This document shows positions 28,556 to 38,136 of a stretch of 64,000 nt of DNA, piece by piece; the first letter of the stretch is position 1, and every line of letters begins with the position of its first letter. Source of the DNA: an uncultured Bacteroidales bacterium (lineage in GTDB: Bacteria; Bacteroidota; Bacteroidia; Bacteroidales; FEN-979); contig CAISJJ010000110.1 in the NCBI GenBank assembly GCA_903885595.1, positions 1 to 64,000 of the forward strand. Direction: 5' to 3'. Below the pieces are notes generated by a model. The model searched no databases. It saw only the letters and a program-made list of their open reading frames with translations, and had not been told where the DNA came from. The position numbers and the translations under genes were made by a program.

Positions 28556-29118
28556 AACCACTATTAAAACACAAGTTAATCAACCATGCAAAAAACATTT
28601 TTGCAATGAGGGAAAATCCTGTCCCTGACGGTTTTTTCTTTGCTGATTCTTCAACTGAAAAAAAGGCTGAACAACGTGATAATCAGCTTTCAGGTCACTA
28701 TTTTGCAACGCTATATCCACGTTCCAAGGTAAACAGTTTCGGGGTAATCAGGGATGGGTGCGTCGATTTGCTTCCCATGGGGAAAATCGCTGAATATGTT
28801 TTATCCCGTTTGCCCGGTATCAGGCAGGGAGTCGTTCTTAAAACATGGGTGATCATGCCTAACCACATCCATTTGCTGATGTCGACCGATCATAGCATCA
28901 CCTCTCCCGGGAAGGTTATCAGAATGATTAAAACGGCCGTTAAATGCTGGGCCGATATTTATGGCCAGGATTTTCAGTGGCAGTTCTCCCATCAGCTATA
29001 CGACATCAGAGATGCTGATGATCTCGGGCGGTTAAATTGGTATATCCGGAAAAATATATTGTTTTGGCTATCGGATTCAATGAACCGGGAAAACCGGGAA
29101 AATCAACTAATTTTGTAA
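28552..29118 (+). CDS. IS200-like HUH transposase domain protein, REP-associated tyrosine transposase (RAYT)-like
   Basis: WVIMPNHIHLLM HUH motif; KVIRMIKTAVKCW; WQFSHQLYDIRDADDLGRLNWYIRKNILFW. Confidence 0.85.
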   Translation: MKPLLKHKLINHAKNIFAMRENPVPDGFFFADSSTEKKAEQRDNQLSGHYFATLYPRSKVNSFGVIRDGCVDLLPMGKIAEYVLSRLPGIRQGVVLKTWVIMPNHIHLLMSTDHSITSPGKVIRMIKTAVKCWADIYGQDFQWQFSHQLYDIRDADDLGRLNWYIRKNILFWLSDSMNRENRENQLIL

Positions 29119-29167
29119 CCGGATGTCCATCAACATGATCGAAACAAAGTATAAAAGTCCCTGATAC

Positions 29168-30226
29168 ATGAGATTCAGCGAAATAACCGGCAACGAAGAT
29201 ATTAAACGCAAACTGATTCAAACGGTTCTGGATCAGCGGGTGAGTCATGCCCAATTATTTTTCGGACCGGAGAATAGCCGGAAATTTGCATTGGCCATCG
29301 CCTACGCCCAATTTATTAACTGCACGAATAAGCAGGGAGTTGCCGGGAATATTGACTCCTGCGGGGTTTGTCCTTCCTGTGTAAAATACCAGAAACTGAT
29401 CCATCCGGATCTGCACTTTATTTATCCGGTTGCTACAACCAAGCGGGTCACTAAAAAACCACAGAGTAAGCATTTTATAGAGGACTGGCGGAAGTTTTTG
29501 CTCGAGAACAACTTCCAGTCGGGACTGCAGGGCTGGTATGAAACAATTGGCATCGAAAACAAGCAGGGCATTATCAACGCCGAGGATTGCAACGAAATTA
29601 TCACTACCCTGAGTTATAAAAGCTATGAGTCAGACTACAAGGTAATGATTATCTGGATGGTTGAAAAACTATTCTATTCAGCGGCCCCAAAGTTGTTAAA
29701 GATCCTTGAGGAGCCTCCTGAAAAAACGCTCTTCATCCTGCTTTCAGAGGAACCTGATCAGATCATCAAGACAATTCTCTCACGCACACTGATGGTAAAA
29801 ATTCCAAAATCTGTTATCCCCGGATATGGAAAAACTGAAGAGGACTCCATACATTTTGAGCCCTTCCGTCATTGGATGCGGTCATGCTATGCAGGAAAAA
29901 TTCCTGAACTGATTGGATTCGCATCGGAAATCACCAAAGCAGGCAGGGAAAAACAAAAGAGCTTTCTGATATACGCGTTGAAGGTTGTCGGATACTGCGC
30001 CACGATGAATTACAGGCAATTGGTTCCGGACGGTCTCGAGGGCGAAGAACTGAAATTTATTCGTGATTTCTCTCCTTTCATCACCTCTGATAAACTCATC
30101 GAATTCAACACCCTGCTAAACGATGCGATCTTCCACGTTGAACGCAATGCCCATACCTCCACCCTTTTCCTTGACCTGTCGCTGAAAATTGTTCGGCAGT
30201 TTAAACCGAATTTCATACCTTTGTAA
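29168..30226 (+). CDS. holB: DNA polymerase III subunit delta' (HolB-like)
   Basis: MRFSEITGNEDIKRKLIQTVLDQRVSHAQLFFGPE, SCGVCPSCVKY, KLLKILEEPPEKTLFILLSE, TILSRTL. Confidence 0.88.
   Translation: MRFSEITGNEDIKRKLIQTVLDQRVSHAQLFFGPENSRKFALAIAYAQFINCTNKQGVAGNIDSCGVCPSCVKYQKLIHPDLHFIYPVATTKRVTKKPQSKHFIEDWRKFLLENNFQSGLQGWYETIGIENKQGIINAEDCNEIITTLSYKSYESDYKVMIIWMVEKLFYSAAPKLLKILEEPPEKTLFILLSEEPDQIIKTILSRTLMVKIPKSVIPGYGKTEEDSIHFEPFRHWMRSCYAGKIPELIGFASEITKAGREKQKSFLIYALKVVGYCATMNYRQLVPDGLEGEELKFIRDFSPFITSDKLIEFNTLLNDAIFHVERNAHTSTLFLDLSLKIVRQFKPNFIPL
30216..30223 (+). promoter_or_regulatory. -7 box TACCTTTG inside the 3' end of holB, upstream of ricT
   Basis: TAnnTTTG overlapping the last codons of holB. 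Confidence 0.35.
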
Positions 30227-30241
30227 GGATTTTAAAAGGAT

Positions 30242-31432
30242 ATGGATAACACTGAAGGCACGCCGGTTCAACCCCAGGGGACAATACCGCAGGAAGTAAT
30301 TGCAGATGAAACAGGTATTTATGAATTCCGACAGGCCCGGCAGATCCACAATCCTTTCCTGAGCCGGGGTTGCTGCCAGTCCCCAAGGCTTTTTAACAAG
30401 AATGATACTGTGTTTCAGCACAGTTGCAGCAAATTTGATTCTTTTGATTGGCTGAAGACAGTTCCTGTTCCCGAAGGATCGAAGTCGCCCGACATAGTAG
30501 AAGTACGGTTTAAAAACAGCCGTAAGGACTATTTCCGTCTGTCGCCTGAGATGGAACTTACAGTGGGGGAAATAGTCGCCGTTGAAGCATCGCCGGGGCA
30601 TGACATTGGCATTGTGAGTATGGTCGGTGAAATGGTTCGTTTCCAGCTCAGGAAAAAGAACCCGGCATCAAATCCTGATGATATTAAAAAAGTGTATCGC
30701 AAAGCAAGGTTAACCGACATCGAGAAATGGATTGCCGCCGTTGAGTCTGAGATCTCAACGATGTACCGCTCGCGTGATATCGCCGACCAGCTTGGATTGC
30801 TGATGAAGATCAACGATGTGGAAATCCAGGGCGATAATACCAAGGCCATTTTTTATTATACCGCCGAAGACCGTGTCGATTTCAGGGAGTTGATCAAACT
30901 GATGGCCGAGGAATTCAAGGTACGCATCGAGATGCGGCAGATCGGAGCCAGGCAGGAGGCAAGCCGGCTTGGAGGGATTGGCTCATGCGGCCGGGAACTT
31001 TGCTGTTCTACCTGGATGAGTGATTTCAAATCGGTAACCACCAACTCGGCACGCGTTCAGCAACTGTCCCTCAACCCGCAGAAACTTGCAGGGCAATGTG
31101 GAAAACTCAAATGTTGCCTCAATTATGAATATGAAACCTATGTTGACGCAATAAAGGGGTTACCCAGCACGGAGATACGGCTTAAGACCAGGCGTGGGGA
31201 AGCAACACACCAGAAGACTGACATTTTTCAGCGACTCATGTGGTATTCCTACATCAATGAACCGGGCAACCTGATGGCCATTCCGGTTGATAATGTCATT
31301 TCGATCCAGGAAGAAAACAAGAAGGGAAAGCTACCTGAAAAACTTGAAGATTTTTCACAAATAACCGAGAAAAAATCGGAATTCGACAACGGTTCGGTTC
31401 AGGATGACCTCACCCGTTTTGACCATTTATAA
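30242..31432 (+). CDS. ricT: PSP1-domain protein RicT/YaaT
   Basis: VEVRFKNSRKDYFR, GGIGSCGRELCCSTWMSDFKSVTTNSARVQQLSLNPQKLAGQCGKLKCCLNYE. Confidence 0.93.
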   Translation: MDNTEGTPVQPQGTIPQEVIADETGIYEFRQARQIHNPFLSRGCCQSPRLFNKNDTVFQHSCSKFDSFDWLKTVPVPEGSKSPDIVEVRFKNSRKDYFRLSPEMELTVGEIVAVEASPGHDIGIVSMVGEMVRFQLRKKNPASNPDDIKKVYRKARLTDIEKWIAAVESEISTMYRSRDIADQLGLLMKINDVEIQGDNTKAIFYYTAEDRVDFRELIKLMAEEFKVRIEMRQIGARQEASRLGGIGSCGRELCCSTWMSDFKSVTTNSARVQQLSLNPQKLAGQCGKLKCCLNYEYETYVDAIKGLPSTEIRLKTRRGEATHQKTDIFQRLMWYSYINEPGNLMAIPVDNVISIQEENKKGKLPEKLEDFSQITEKKSEFDNGSVQDDLTRFDHL

Positions 31433-31458
31433 ACGATTTCAGTTTGCGCAAGCATACC

Positions 31459-31935
31459 ATGCAATTGAACCTTGAAAAGAAAGCCCTCCTGCTTATCCTT
31501 TTAATAGTCGGAGTAATTACTTCCTGCGATACAAAAAGGATATTCGAGGAAAATTCCGCTATTGAAAAGGGAACATGGAACGTGAATCACAAGGTAAATT
31601 TCGAAGTGTCTGTTACCGATATCGTACCGCGTTACAATGTTTATCTGAATGTCCGGAATTCAACTGAATATCCTTACTGCAACCTTTACCTTTTCCTGAA
31701 TACCGGGTTCCCCGATGGGAAAATCGCGCGTGATACACTTGAACTTACCCTGGCCGATTACGATGGCCGCTGGTTTGGATCGGGTATGGGCAGCGTGAAG
31801 TTCAGCCGTTTTCTCTTTCAAAAAGGCGTCAGGTTCAAGCAGAAGGGAACATACCGGTTTGTACTCGAACAGGCAATGCGCGTGAACGAACTTAAAGGTA
31901 TCAGCGATATTGGTTTACGTATTGAAAAAGAATGA
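31459..31935 (+). CDS. gldH: Gliding motility lipoprotein GldH
   Basis: LLILLIVGVITSCDTKRIFEENSAIEKGTWN lipobox; YNVYLNVRNSTEYPYCNLYLFL; ATGA overlap with the PBP. Confidence 0.85.
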   Translation: MQLNLEKKALLLILLIVGVITSCDTKRIFEENSAIEKGTWNVNHKVNFEVSVTDIVPRYNVYLNVRNSTEYPYCNLYLFLNTGFPDGKIARDTLELTLADYDGRWFGSGMGSVKFSRFLFQKGVRFKQKGTYRFVLEQAMRVNELKGISDIGLRIEKE

Positions 31936-34247
31936 ACAACTCCATTTCACATATCCCGATCCTGAACGAGATGCCCAACCCTCAATCCAAAGCCACACGT
32001 TATAAAAAATTCGTAAAAGGATTTTGGATTTCCTATTTAGTCGTAATTGTCCTGATCGCCCTGTTCTTTATCTCCGTCACCTATGGACTGTTTGGCAAGA
32101 TGCCCACTTTCGAGGAGCTTGAAAATCCTAAAAGTAACCTGGCTACTGAAGTGATCTCAGTTGATGGCAAACTGCTGGGAAAATACTACATTGAAAACCG
32201 CTCCAACACGCAGTACCAGGATCTCTCCCCCAATGTGATCAATGCACTTATCGCCACCGAAGACGCCCGGTTCGGGGAACATTCGGGGATCGACGTGATC
32301 GCCATCTTTCGCGTGATGTGGGGTATGACCACCGGTTCGTCAAAAGGAGGAGGATCCACCATCACCCAGCAACTTGCGAAAAACCTTTTTCCCCGAAAAC
32401 AGAACAGGACTTTTTGGGAAACCGTAATGATCAAATTCAAAGAATGGATCACCGCAGTAAAGCTTGAACGCAATTATTCCAAGGATGAAATCCTGGCTAT
32501 GTATCTCAATACTGTTGATTTCGGAAGTCAGTCGTACGGGATTAAATCAGCTGCAAAAACCTATTTCAACAAAGAACCCGATCAGCTGGGTGTCGAAGAG
32601 GCTGCGATGCTCATTGGCATCCTGAAAGCCCCAACCTGGTTCAGCCCCGTTCGCAATCCTGCCCGTGCATTTGAACGCCGGAATACCGTTTTAAGTCAAA
32701 TGGCCAAATATGAATATATAAGCGCCACCGACTTCGATTCACTGAAAAAAATCCCGGTCGACATGACCAATTACCGCCTGCAGGATCATACGACCGGCAT
32801 TGCCACCTATTTTCGCGAATACCTTCGCATGGTGCTGGCCGAATGGTGCACGCAGCATCCCAAGGAAGACGGAACACCCTATAATCTTTACCGTGACGGG
32901 CTTAAGGTATACACAACCATCAACTACAAGATGCAGGAATATGCTGAAAGAGCCATGAGAGAATATCTTGGTAAAGAGCTCCAGCCCTCTTTCTTCGACC
33001 ACTGGAAAGGAATTCCGAATGCGCCATTTGTTTTTGAAGAAGATGTTACAAAAAAGGAGACCAACAACCTCCTGCTTTCGGCCATGCGGCGCACTGACCG
33101 GTATTATCGTCTGAAAACAGAGGGATACTCTGATGCACAGATCCTGCAGGACTTTAAGGTGCCTGCCAAAATGAAGGTTTTTTCGTACCGCGGCGAGATC
33201 GATACAGTAATGACCCCCATGGATTCTATCCGCTATTATAAATTCTTCCTTCAGTCGGGGCTGATGTCAATGGACCCGCATTCAGGATATGTGAAGGCCT
33301 ATGTGGGTGGCATTGATTACCGGTTCTTCCAGTATGATCATGTCAAATTAAGCAAACGGCAGGTAGGTTCGACCTTTAAACCATTCCTGTATACACTGGC
33401 CATGCAGGAGGGCGAATCGCCCTGTTCGCGTTACCCCAATGTGCAGCCAGTCATCGACCTTGGCAATGGACAGGTGTGGGCGCCTGAAAGTTCCAGCGAT
33501 GAGCGGCGTGGGCAACAGGTCACCCTGAAATGGGCGCTGGCTAACTCGAACAACTGGGTTTCGGGACAGCTCATAAGGAAATATTCTCCCAAGGCAGTGG
33601 TGGCAATGGCCCATAAGATGGGTGTTACCAGCGATATCCCGGCTGTATATTCGATTGCCCTGGGATCGTGCGATCTCACCCTATACGAAATGGTAGGCGC
33701 TATGAGTGTTTTCGCAAATAAAGGTGTTTACATTGAACCTATCTTCTTTACGCGCATTGAAGATAAAAACGGCAATGTTCTCCAGACATTCAACGCAAAG
33801 TCGCAGGAAGCCATCAGTGAAGAAACCGCCTACCTGATGATCCAGTTGATGAAGGGCGTGGTGGAGGGTGGAACCAGTGTCAGGCTGCGTTATAAATACG
33901 GATTCGACAATCCTATTGCCGGAAAAACCGGGACAACCCAAAACCAAAGTGATGGCTGGTTCATGGGCATAACCCCTGAACTCGTGACAGGCGTATGGGT
34001 TGGCTGTGAAGACCGGGCGGCCCATTTCAGGTCGATCACCCTCGGGCAGGGCGCCAATATGGCGCTTCCCATCTGGGCCCTTTATATGCAGCGGGTTTAC
34101 GGCGACCCCGGACTTCGATATTCCAAAGATGATTTCGCGGCGCCATCAAAGCCGATTGATGTTGAATTCGATTGCGGAGAAGAGGGATCTCCTGCTCCTG
34201 TAAAACAAAAGAAGAAAAAGCAGGAGATTGACACCGATGAGTTTTAA
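31932..34247 (+). CDS. Class A penicillin-binding protein (PBP1A-like)
   Basis: ATEDARFGEHSGID, GGSTITQQLAKNLF, RQVGSTFKPFLYTLAM, SNNWVSGQLI, AGKTGTTQNQSDGWF. Confidence 0.96.
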   Translation: MNNSISHIPILNEMPNPQSKATRYKKFVKGFWISYLVVIVLIALFFISVTYGLFGKMPTFEELENPKSNLATEVISVDGKLLGKYYIENRSNTQYQDLSPNVINALIATEDARFGEHSGIDVIAIFRVMWGMTTGSSKGGGSTITQQLAKNLFPRKQNRTFWETVMIKFKEWITAVKLERNYSKDEILAMYLNTVDFGSQSYGIKSAAKTYFNKEPDQLGVEEAAMLIGILKAPTWFSPVRNPARAFERRNTVLSQMAKYEYISATDFDSLKKIPVDMTNYRLQDHTTGIATYFREYLRMVLAEWCTQHPKEDGTPYNLYRDGLKVYTTINYKMQEYAERAMREYLGKELQPSFFDHWKGIPNAPFVFEEDVTKKETNNLLLSAMRRTDRYYRLKTEGYSDAQILQDFKVPAKMKVFSYRGEIDTVMTPMDSIRYYKFFLQSGLMSMDPHSGYVKAYVGGIDYRFFQYDHVKLSKRQVGSTFKPFLYTLAMQEGESPCSRYPNVQPVIDLGNGQVWAPESSSDERRGQQVTLKWALANSNNWVSGQLIRKYSPKAVVAMAHKMGVTSDIPAVYSIALGSCDLTLYEMVGAMSVFANKGVYIEPIFFTRIEDKNGNVLQTFNAKSQEAISEETAYLMIQLMKGVVEGGTSVRLRYKYGFDNPIAGKTGTTQNQSDGWFMGITPELVTGVWVGCEDRAAHFRSITLGQGANMALPIWALYMQRVYGDPGLRYSKDDFAAPSKPIDVEFDCGEEGSPAPVKQKKKKQEIDTDEF

Positions 34248-35425
34248 ATCATCTCCTGACTTTCCCTGTAAATAACGCCCCGCTCTTTCAATCCATTGAG
34301 CAGAAAAGCAACACATTCAGGCTGCATGCCAATGAATTCAGGAACAGAAATTCCTTTGCGCGAGTAGAGTCCTGCGGTAATCATGCGCAGCGCCACCGTA
34401 GCCGAATAGCCTGTTGTACGGGCCATGGAATGGATGCGGGATGCGGGATCGTATTTATCATAGAGATCCCAGGTATACCTGACTTTTTTTCCGTCCTTCT
34501 TACCCTCAACCATTACCTGCATTACGGTTATGTCAACCTCCCCCTCTTTCAGCTTCCATTTCGGAAAAAGCAGCTTTGCCGTAAGATCCATAGGCTTAAC
34601 ACGAATTCCGCGCACCTCAATTTCTTCCTGGCTGAAAAAACCGGTTTCACGCAAAACACGCATCTTTTCGATGTGGCCCGGATACCTCAGGGTTTTCTCC
34701 TTCATGTTGGCACATTTCACCGTATGGGCCAACGAACGCAGTCCGTCGGTGTTGAAGGCTTCAAGTGTTCCGATACCCGGGAAGTTCAGCAGTTCGGGGT
34801 CGGAAAGCGCCGGTTTAACAATAAATTTTCCATTTTCAATGTAACGGGCAGGCCGGGTGTATTCCTCGATCACATCAACCGGCGAAAAAACCGCCTTGTA
34901 TTCATAGGGCCATTCGCGGATTTCGGGAAGACCGCCCACCATATAGAGGATGTTTTCCGTTTCATCCAACAGATGATCAGCGTAACCGATAAGTACGTTA
35001 CACATTCCGGGAGCAACCCCCATATCCATTATGGCAGTTACGTTATTTTTCCGGGCCAGTTCATCAAGTTCGAAGGGGTCCTCAATAAAGAAGGCAATAT
35101 CAACCACGTTCTTCCCTGCGCCAATGATAGCCTTAAGCGTTTGAAACCCCATAAAACCCGGCACCGCATTGATCACCATGTCGAAATCGGCAACCAGTCT
35201 GGCAACATACGACGGATCACTGAGATCTGCCAGAATTGTTTTTATCTCCCCGTGCCCTGTGCCCTGTACCCTGTGCTCTGTGCTCTGTGCCCTTTGTCGT
35301 TCAACAACATTACGGAGCGAATCCTGGCTGATATCGGCAATGGTTACTTCGAATTCCGGATCATGGGAAAGGTCAAGAGCCATCGGAGCGCCCACCAGGC
35401 CGGCGCCTAAAATTATTATCTTCAT
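34244..35425 (-). CDS. Saccharopine dehydrogenase-like protein
   Basis: MKIIILGAGLVGAPMALDLS Rossmann start at 35425; INAVPGFMGFQTLKAIIGAGKNVVDIAF; MGVAPGMCNVLIGY. Confidence 0.9.
   Translation of the reverse strand: MKIIILGAGLVGAPMALDLSHDPEFEVTIADISQDSLRNVVERQRAQSTEHRVQGTGHGEIKTILADLSDPSYVARLVADFDMVINAVPGFMGFQTLKAIIGAGKNVVDIAFFIEDPFELDELARKNNVTAIMDMGVAPGMCNVLIGYADHLLDETENILYMVGGLPEIREWPYEYKAVFSPVDVIEEYTRPARYIENGKFIVKPALSDPELLNFPGIGTLEAFNTDGLRSLAHTVKCANMKEKTLRYPGHIEKMRVLRETGFFSQEEIEVRGIRVKPMDLTAKLLFPKWKLKEGEVDITVMQVMVEGKKDGKKVRYTWDLYDKYDPASRIHSMARTTGYSATVALRMITAGLYSRKGISVPEFIGMQPECVAFLLNGLKERGVIYRESQEMI
35248..35296. repeat. In-frame heptamer tract (CCCTGTG)x~7 inside the saccharopine dehydrogenase-like gene
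   Basis: ccccgtg ccctgtg ccctgta ccctgtg ctctgtg ctctgtg ccctttg; encodes QRAQSTEHRVQGTGHG. Confidence 0.93.
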
Positions 35426-35458
35426 GATTTTTATTTTTAATGCCTGCAGAAGAATTAA

Positions 35459-35646
35459 AGACTGTTTAAATTTGGTAAAACTCTTCACTTTTCTTTATTC
35501 ATTTTTCACTGGAAATTATACTTTGTTCACTATACATTAAATTATTGCATTGTGAAAAGTGAAAAGCGATAAATGAAAAGCGAAGAGTGAATAGTTAATA
35601 GTTTTCAAATAGTTACGAGATAGCAAAATCAATTTTAAACAGTCTC
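35459..35646. repeat. TIR-bounded non-autonomous (MITE-like) element, copy B
   Basis: AGACTGTTTAAATTT ... AATTTTAAACAGTCT; internal inverted heptamer tracts; homologous to 14490-14679. Confidence 0.8.
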
Positions 35647-35673
35647 TTAGTGCGTAATAAGCAAACCGCCAAA

Positions 35674-36090
35674 CTATTTCTTCAAACGAAACGCGTTTAT
35701 CTGGTTCTTTCCGAATATAGCGCCGTCGGAACTTTCAAATGTACTGTTGCTCCTGGTGAATAAATAGGCTGTGCTTTTTTTGTTATATTTCACAACAAAC
35801 CAGTTTTCATCCAGAAATTCAAGTGTCCCCACATCTGATCCTGTGCGGTTCCAAGCCTGGGATACCGGATCCTTCAGCCACTCCATGATAATTACTTTGT
35901 CCTCGCCTGCAAATTTGATTTCAGTGCCGGTCGTTGCAGTCCAGAAGGCCCAGTCAGCATCTTTTAAAATTTTCAATAATTCAGGATTCTGAAAGGTGGT
36001 TTTCTCTGTTGATTTGTCGCTGGAACAAGAGACGGACAGCATGGCTACCAGCATGATCATGATCAGACCTGAAATTTTTACGTTTTTCAT
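35674..36090 (-). CDS. Hypothetical lipoprotein
   Basis: MKNVKISGLIMIMLVAMLSVSCSSDKS lipobox. Confidence 0.8.
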   Translation of the reverse strand: MKNVKISGLIMIMLVAMLSVSCSSDKSTEKTTFQNPELLKILKDADWAFWTATTGTEIKFAGEDKVIIMEWLKDPVSQAWNRTGSDVGTLEFLDENWFVVKYNKKSTAYLFTRSNSTFESSDGAIFGKNQINAFRLKK

Positions 36091-36204
36091 AATTGTAATA
36101 GTTTATTGGTTGTTTGTCTTATTAAAAAATCGTGCGAATTTATTAAATTTTTCTCAATGTTAACGCTGAAATCCATCCATCAATCGGCCCTAAGGGATAA
36201 TATC

Positions 36205-38127
36205 CTATTCAATGGTCAGCTCAAAAATCTCTCCAACATAGTCCTTTTCAGGAAAGGGCGTATTATCCTGCGAATAGGCTGAACCAATCCACCATTTGGT
36301 ATTGTGGAATTCCTGGGTTATGATGAGCAGCATCTGGTTATTCGGGATAGAGGTAACTTTATCATCCTGGTATCCGACCACACGGAGTTTATCCTTTTCG
36401 GGGCCTACCCGCCAGATGATTTTATCGGGTTGCCATTCGATCTGGAAATAATAATAGGGCGATCCGAACAGTTCATCATCGCGTTCAGGGGTTTTCTGGG
36501 TAAGCGCACGGTAGTTCTTATCCCAGCGGTGCGCCCAGTAGGTCTTATTTTCGTAATGAACAGGATAACAGCCGGCATTGAATTCGTCGGGCTGCCAGCA
36601 TGCCATATCCCAGTTGGTGCATGAAACGGTGATCTTGTCATCATCGGCAAGGATCTCCTCGGGAAATGGGACATTCCAGTTTTGTACATGGTACTGGTCG
36701 TCGATACCTTCGAAATAGGCCGGAGGTAAGACCCAGGCCGGGCAATAGGGTACGGTTTTAAGGATTTCGAAGTCGATCTCGGAATAGCCAACATTTTTTA
36801 CACGCTGATCCTGCTGGCCGCCATAATAGTTGGCCATATAGCCTTCCTTGCTGCAGGACCGGCGAAAATTCCATTCGGCCTGCGATTGTGTGATGAGCCA
36901 GATCGCGTTGGTCAAGCCATTCCACATGTTATTTTTATTCAGCAGCTCGGTCAGCTTGCATTTGACTGTGTATTTCCCGAATGTAAGACCATGGCGGGTA
37001 ATTACCCCGACATTTTGTTTCTGCCATTTGCCGAATTCGGACTTAGGATTCCTGATCGTTATTTTATGGTCGACCGGGTCGGAAATCACTGTTTCACAAG
37101 GATTGGGGGTAACCGTAGGGGTAATCGCAATCAATTCCTCTTTGCGGTAAAACCTTTTGTTCCAGTTGTAGTCCATCCTTGAATAATTGCTGTTGAGGAT
37201 ATCGGCTATTACCGGAATGTTGTTCATTTTCGTTCCTGCGTCGATGAAGTGAAAAAACTGATCAAATTGTGCCGAAGAATAGAGCCCCGGATCCGCTCCA
37301 CAACCCGATAACTTTGATTTTCCATCATCCTTGCCCGACATTTCTTTGGGGTTAACATACACCCCTGCCCCCGGATCGGGAGCGGCTATCACCTTCAGCA
37401 GAACCGGCGATTGCTGCACGATGGTATTCTTCAGTGATTTGCCGGCTCCATAAAGGAAGAAGAAGTAAGGGTTCACAAAACCCGATTCGTGCTGAATCCC
37501 GATATTCTGTACATTTTCAGGAATGACCTTCTGTTTGACATTCATTTCCGTGGTAACCACAAGCATGAAGCTGTAATTTCCGACGCGGGGATTGCGTTTC
37601 CACCGGTCGTTCTGGTTATCGGCATAGTAACGCTGCTCATCCCTTGGATTTCCGACAATACGGAATCTATTTTCAACAGCATGAAAATCATTATCGGCCG
37701 GGATGATCCCCGTTTCGGCAAAGGTTGTGGCAACCTCCTCCCAGCTTCCATAAAAATTCTCCCACGCATCAGGGTGTTGCCTCGTAGTATCAGCCGGGTC
37801 GCGTTCGGGGAATTTATAGGAATCGTTCTGGTAAAATATTTTATAATAAAAGTTCTGGGGTGTCGTCCCTGTGTTTTTTACTTTGAACCCGAAATGAAAA
37901 AACCCATCCTCCGCCTGCCTGGTGGTAGGAATGATAAAGCCCCTGGTAATGGCCTCGGTGTAGTCGAGATAGAGCGGTTCGCCTTGTTTACGGTTGATCG
38001 TGGGATTAAAATCCTTCACCACGAACAGTTCACTCGCCACCTCCAGCGATTTGGTCGGCTGGCCACAGGAGATCAGTAACCACGGATGGAGGAGGATTAG
38101 CAGGAGATATCGGAGGTATTGGTTCAT
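36205..38127 (-). CDS. Lipoprotein with GH16-like beta-glucanase domain
   Basis: LLILLHPWLLISCGQ lipobox; GLTFGKYTVKCKL, VGYSEIDFEIL (ExDxE), FQIEWQPDKIIWRVG. Confidence 0.68.
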   Translation of the reverse strand: MNQYLRYLLLILLHPWLLISCGQPTKSLEVASELFVVKDFNPTINRKQGEPLYLDYTEAITRGFIIPTTRQAEDGFFHFGFKVKNTGTTPQNFYYKIFYQNDSYKFPERDPADTTRQHPDAWENFYGSWEEVATTFAETGIIPADNDFHAVENRFRIVGNPRDEQRYYADNQNDRWKRNPRVGNYSFMLVVTTEMNVKQKVIPENVQNIGIQHESGFVNPYFFFLYGAGKSLKNTIVQQSPVLLKVIAAPDPGAGVYVNPKEMSGKDDGKSKLSGCGADPGLYSSAQFDQFFHFIDAGTKMNNIPVIADILNSNYSRMDYNWNKRFYRKEELIAITPTVTPNPCETVISDPVDHKITIRNPKSEFGKWQKQNVGVITRHGLTFGKYTVKCKLTELLNKNNMWNGLTNAIWLITQSQAEWNFRRSCSKEGYMANYYGGQQDQRVKNVGYSEIDFEILKTVPYCPAWVLPPAYFEGIDDQYHVQNWNVPFPEEILADDDKITVSCTNWDMACWQPDEFNAGCYPVHYENKTYWAHRWDKNYRALTQKTPERDDELFGSPYYYFQIEWQPDKIIWRVGPEKDKLRVVGYQDDKVTSIPNNQMLLIITQEFHNTKWWIGSAYSQDNTPFPEKDYVGEIFELTIE

Positions 38128-38136
38128 TATGTTCAG

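Noticed and set aside
34430-35410. 326-aa plus-strand ORF
   Set aside because: Antisense to the saccharopine-dehydrogenase-like CDS, which has clear Rossmann and family motifs.
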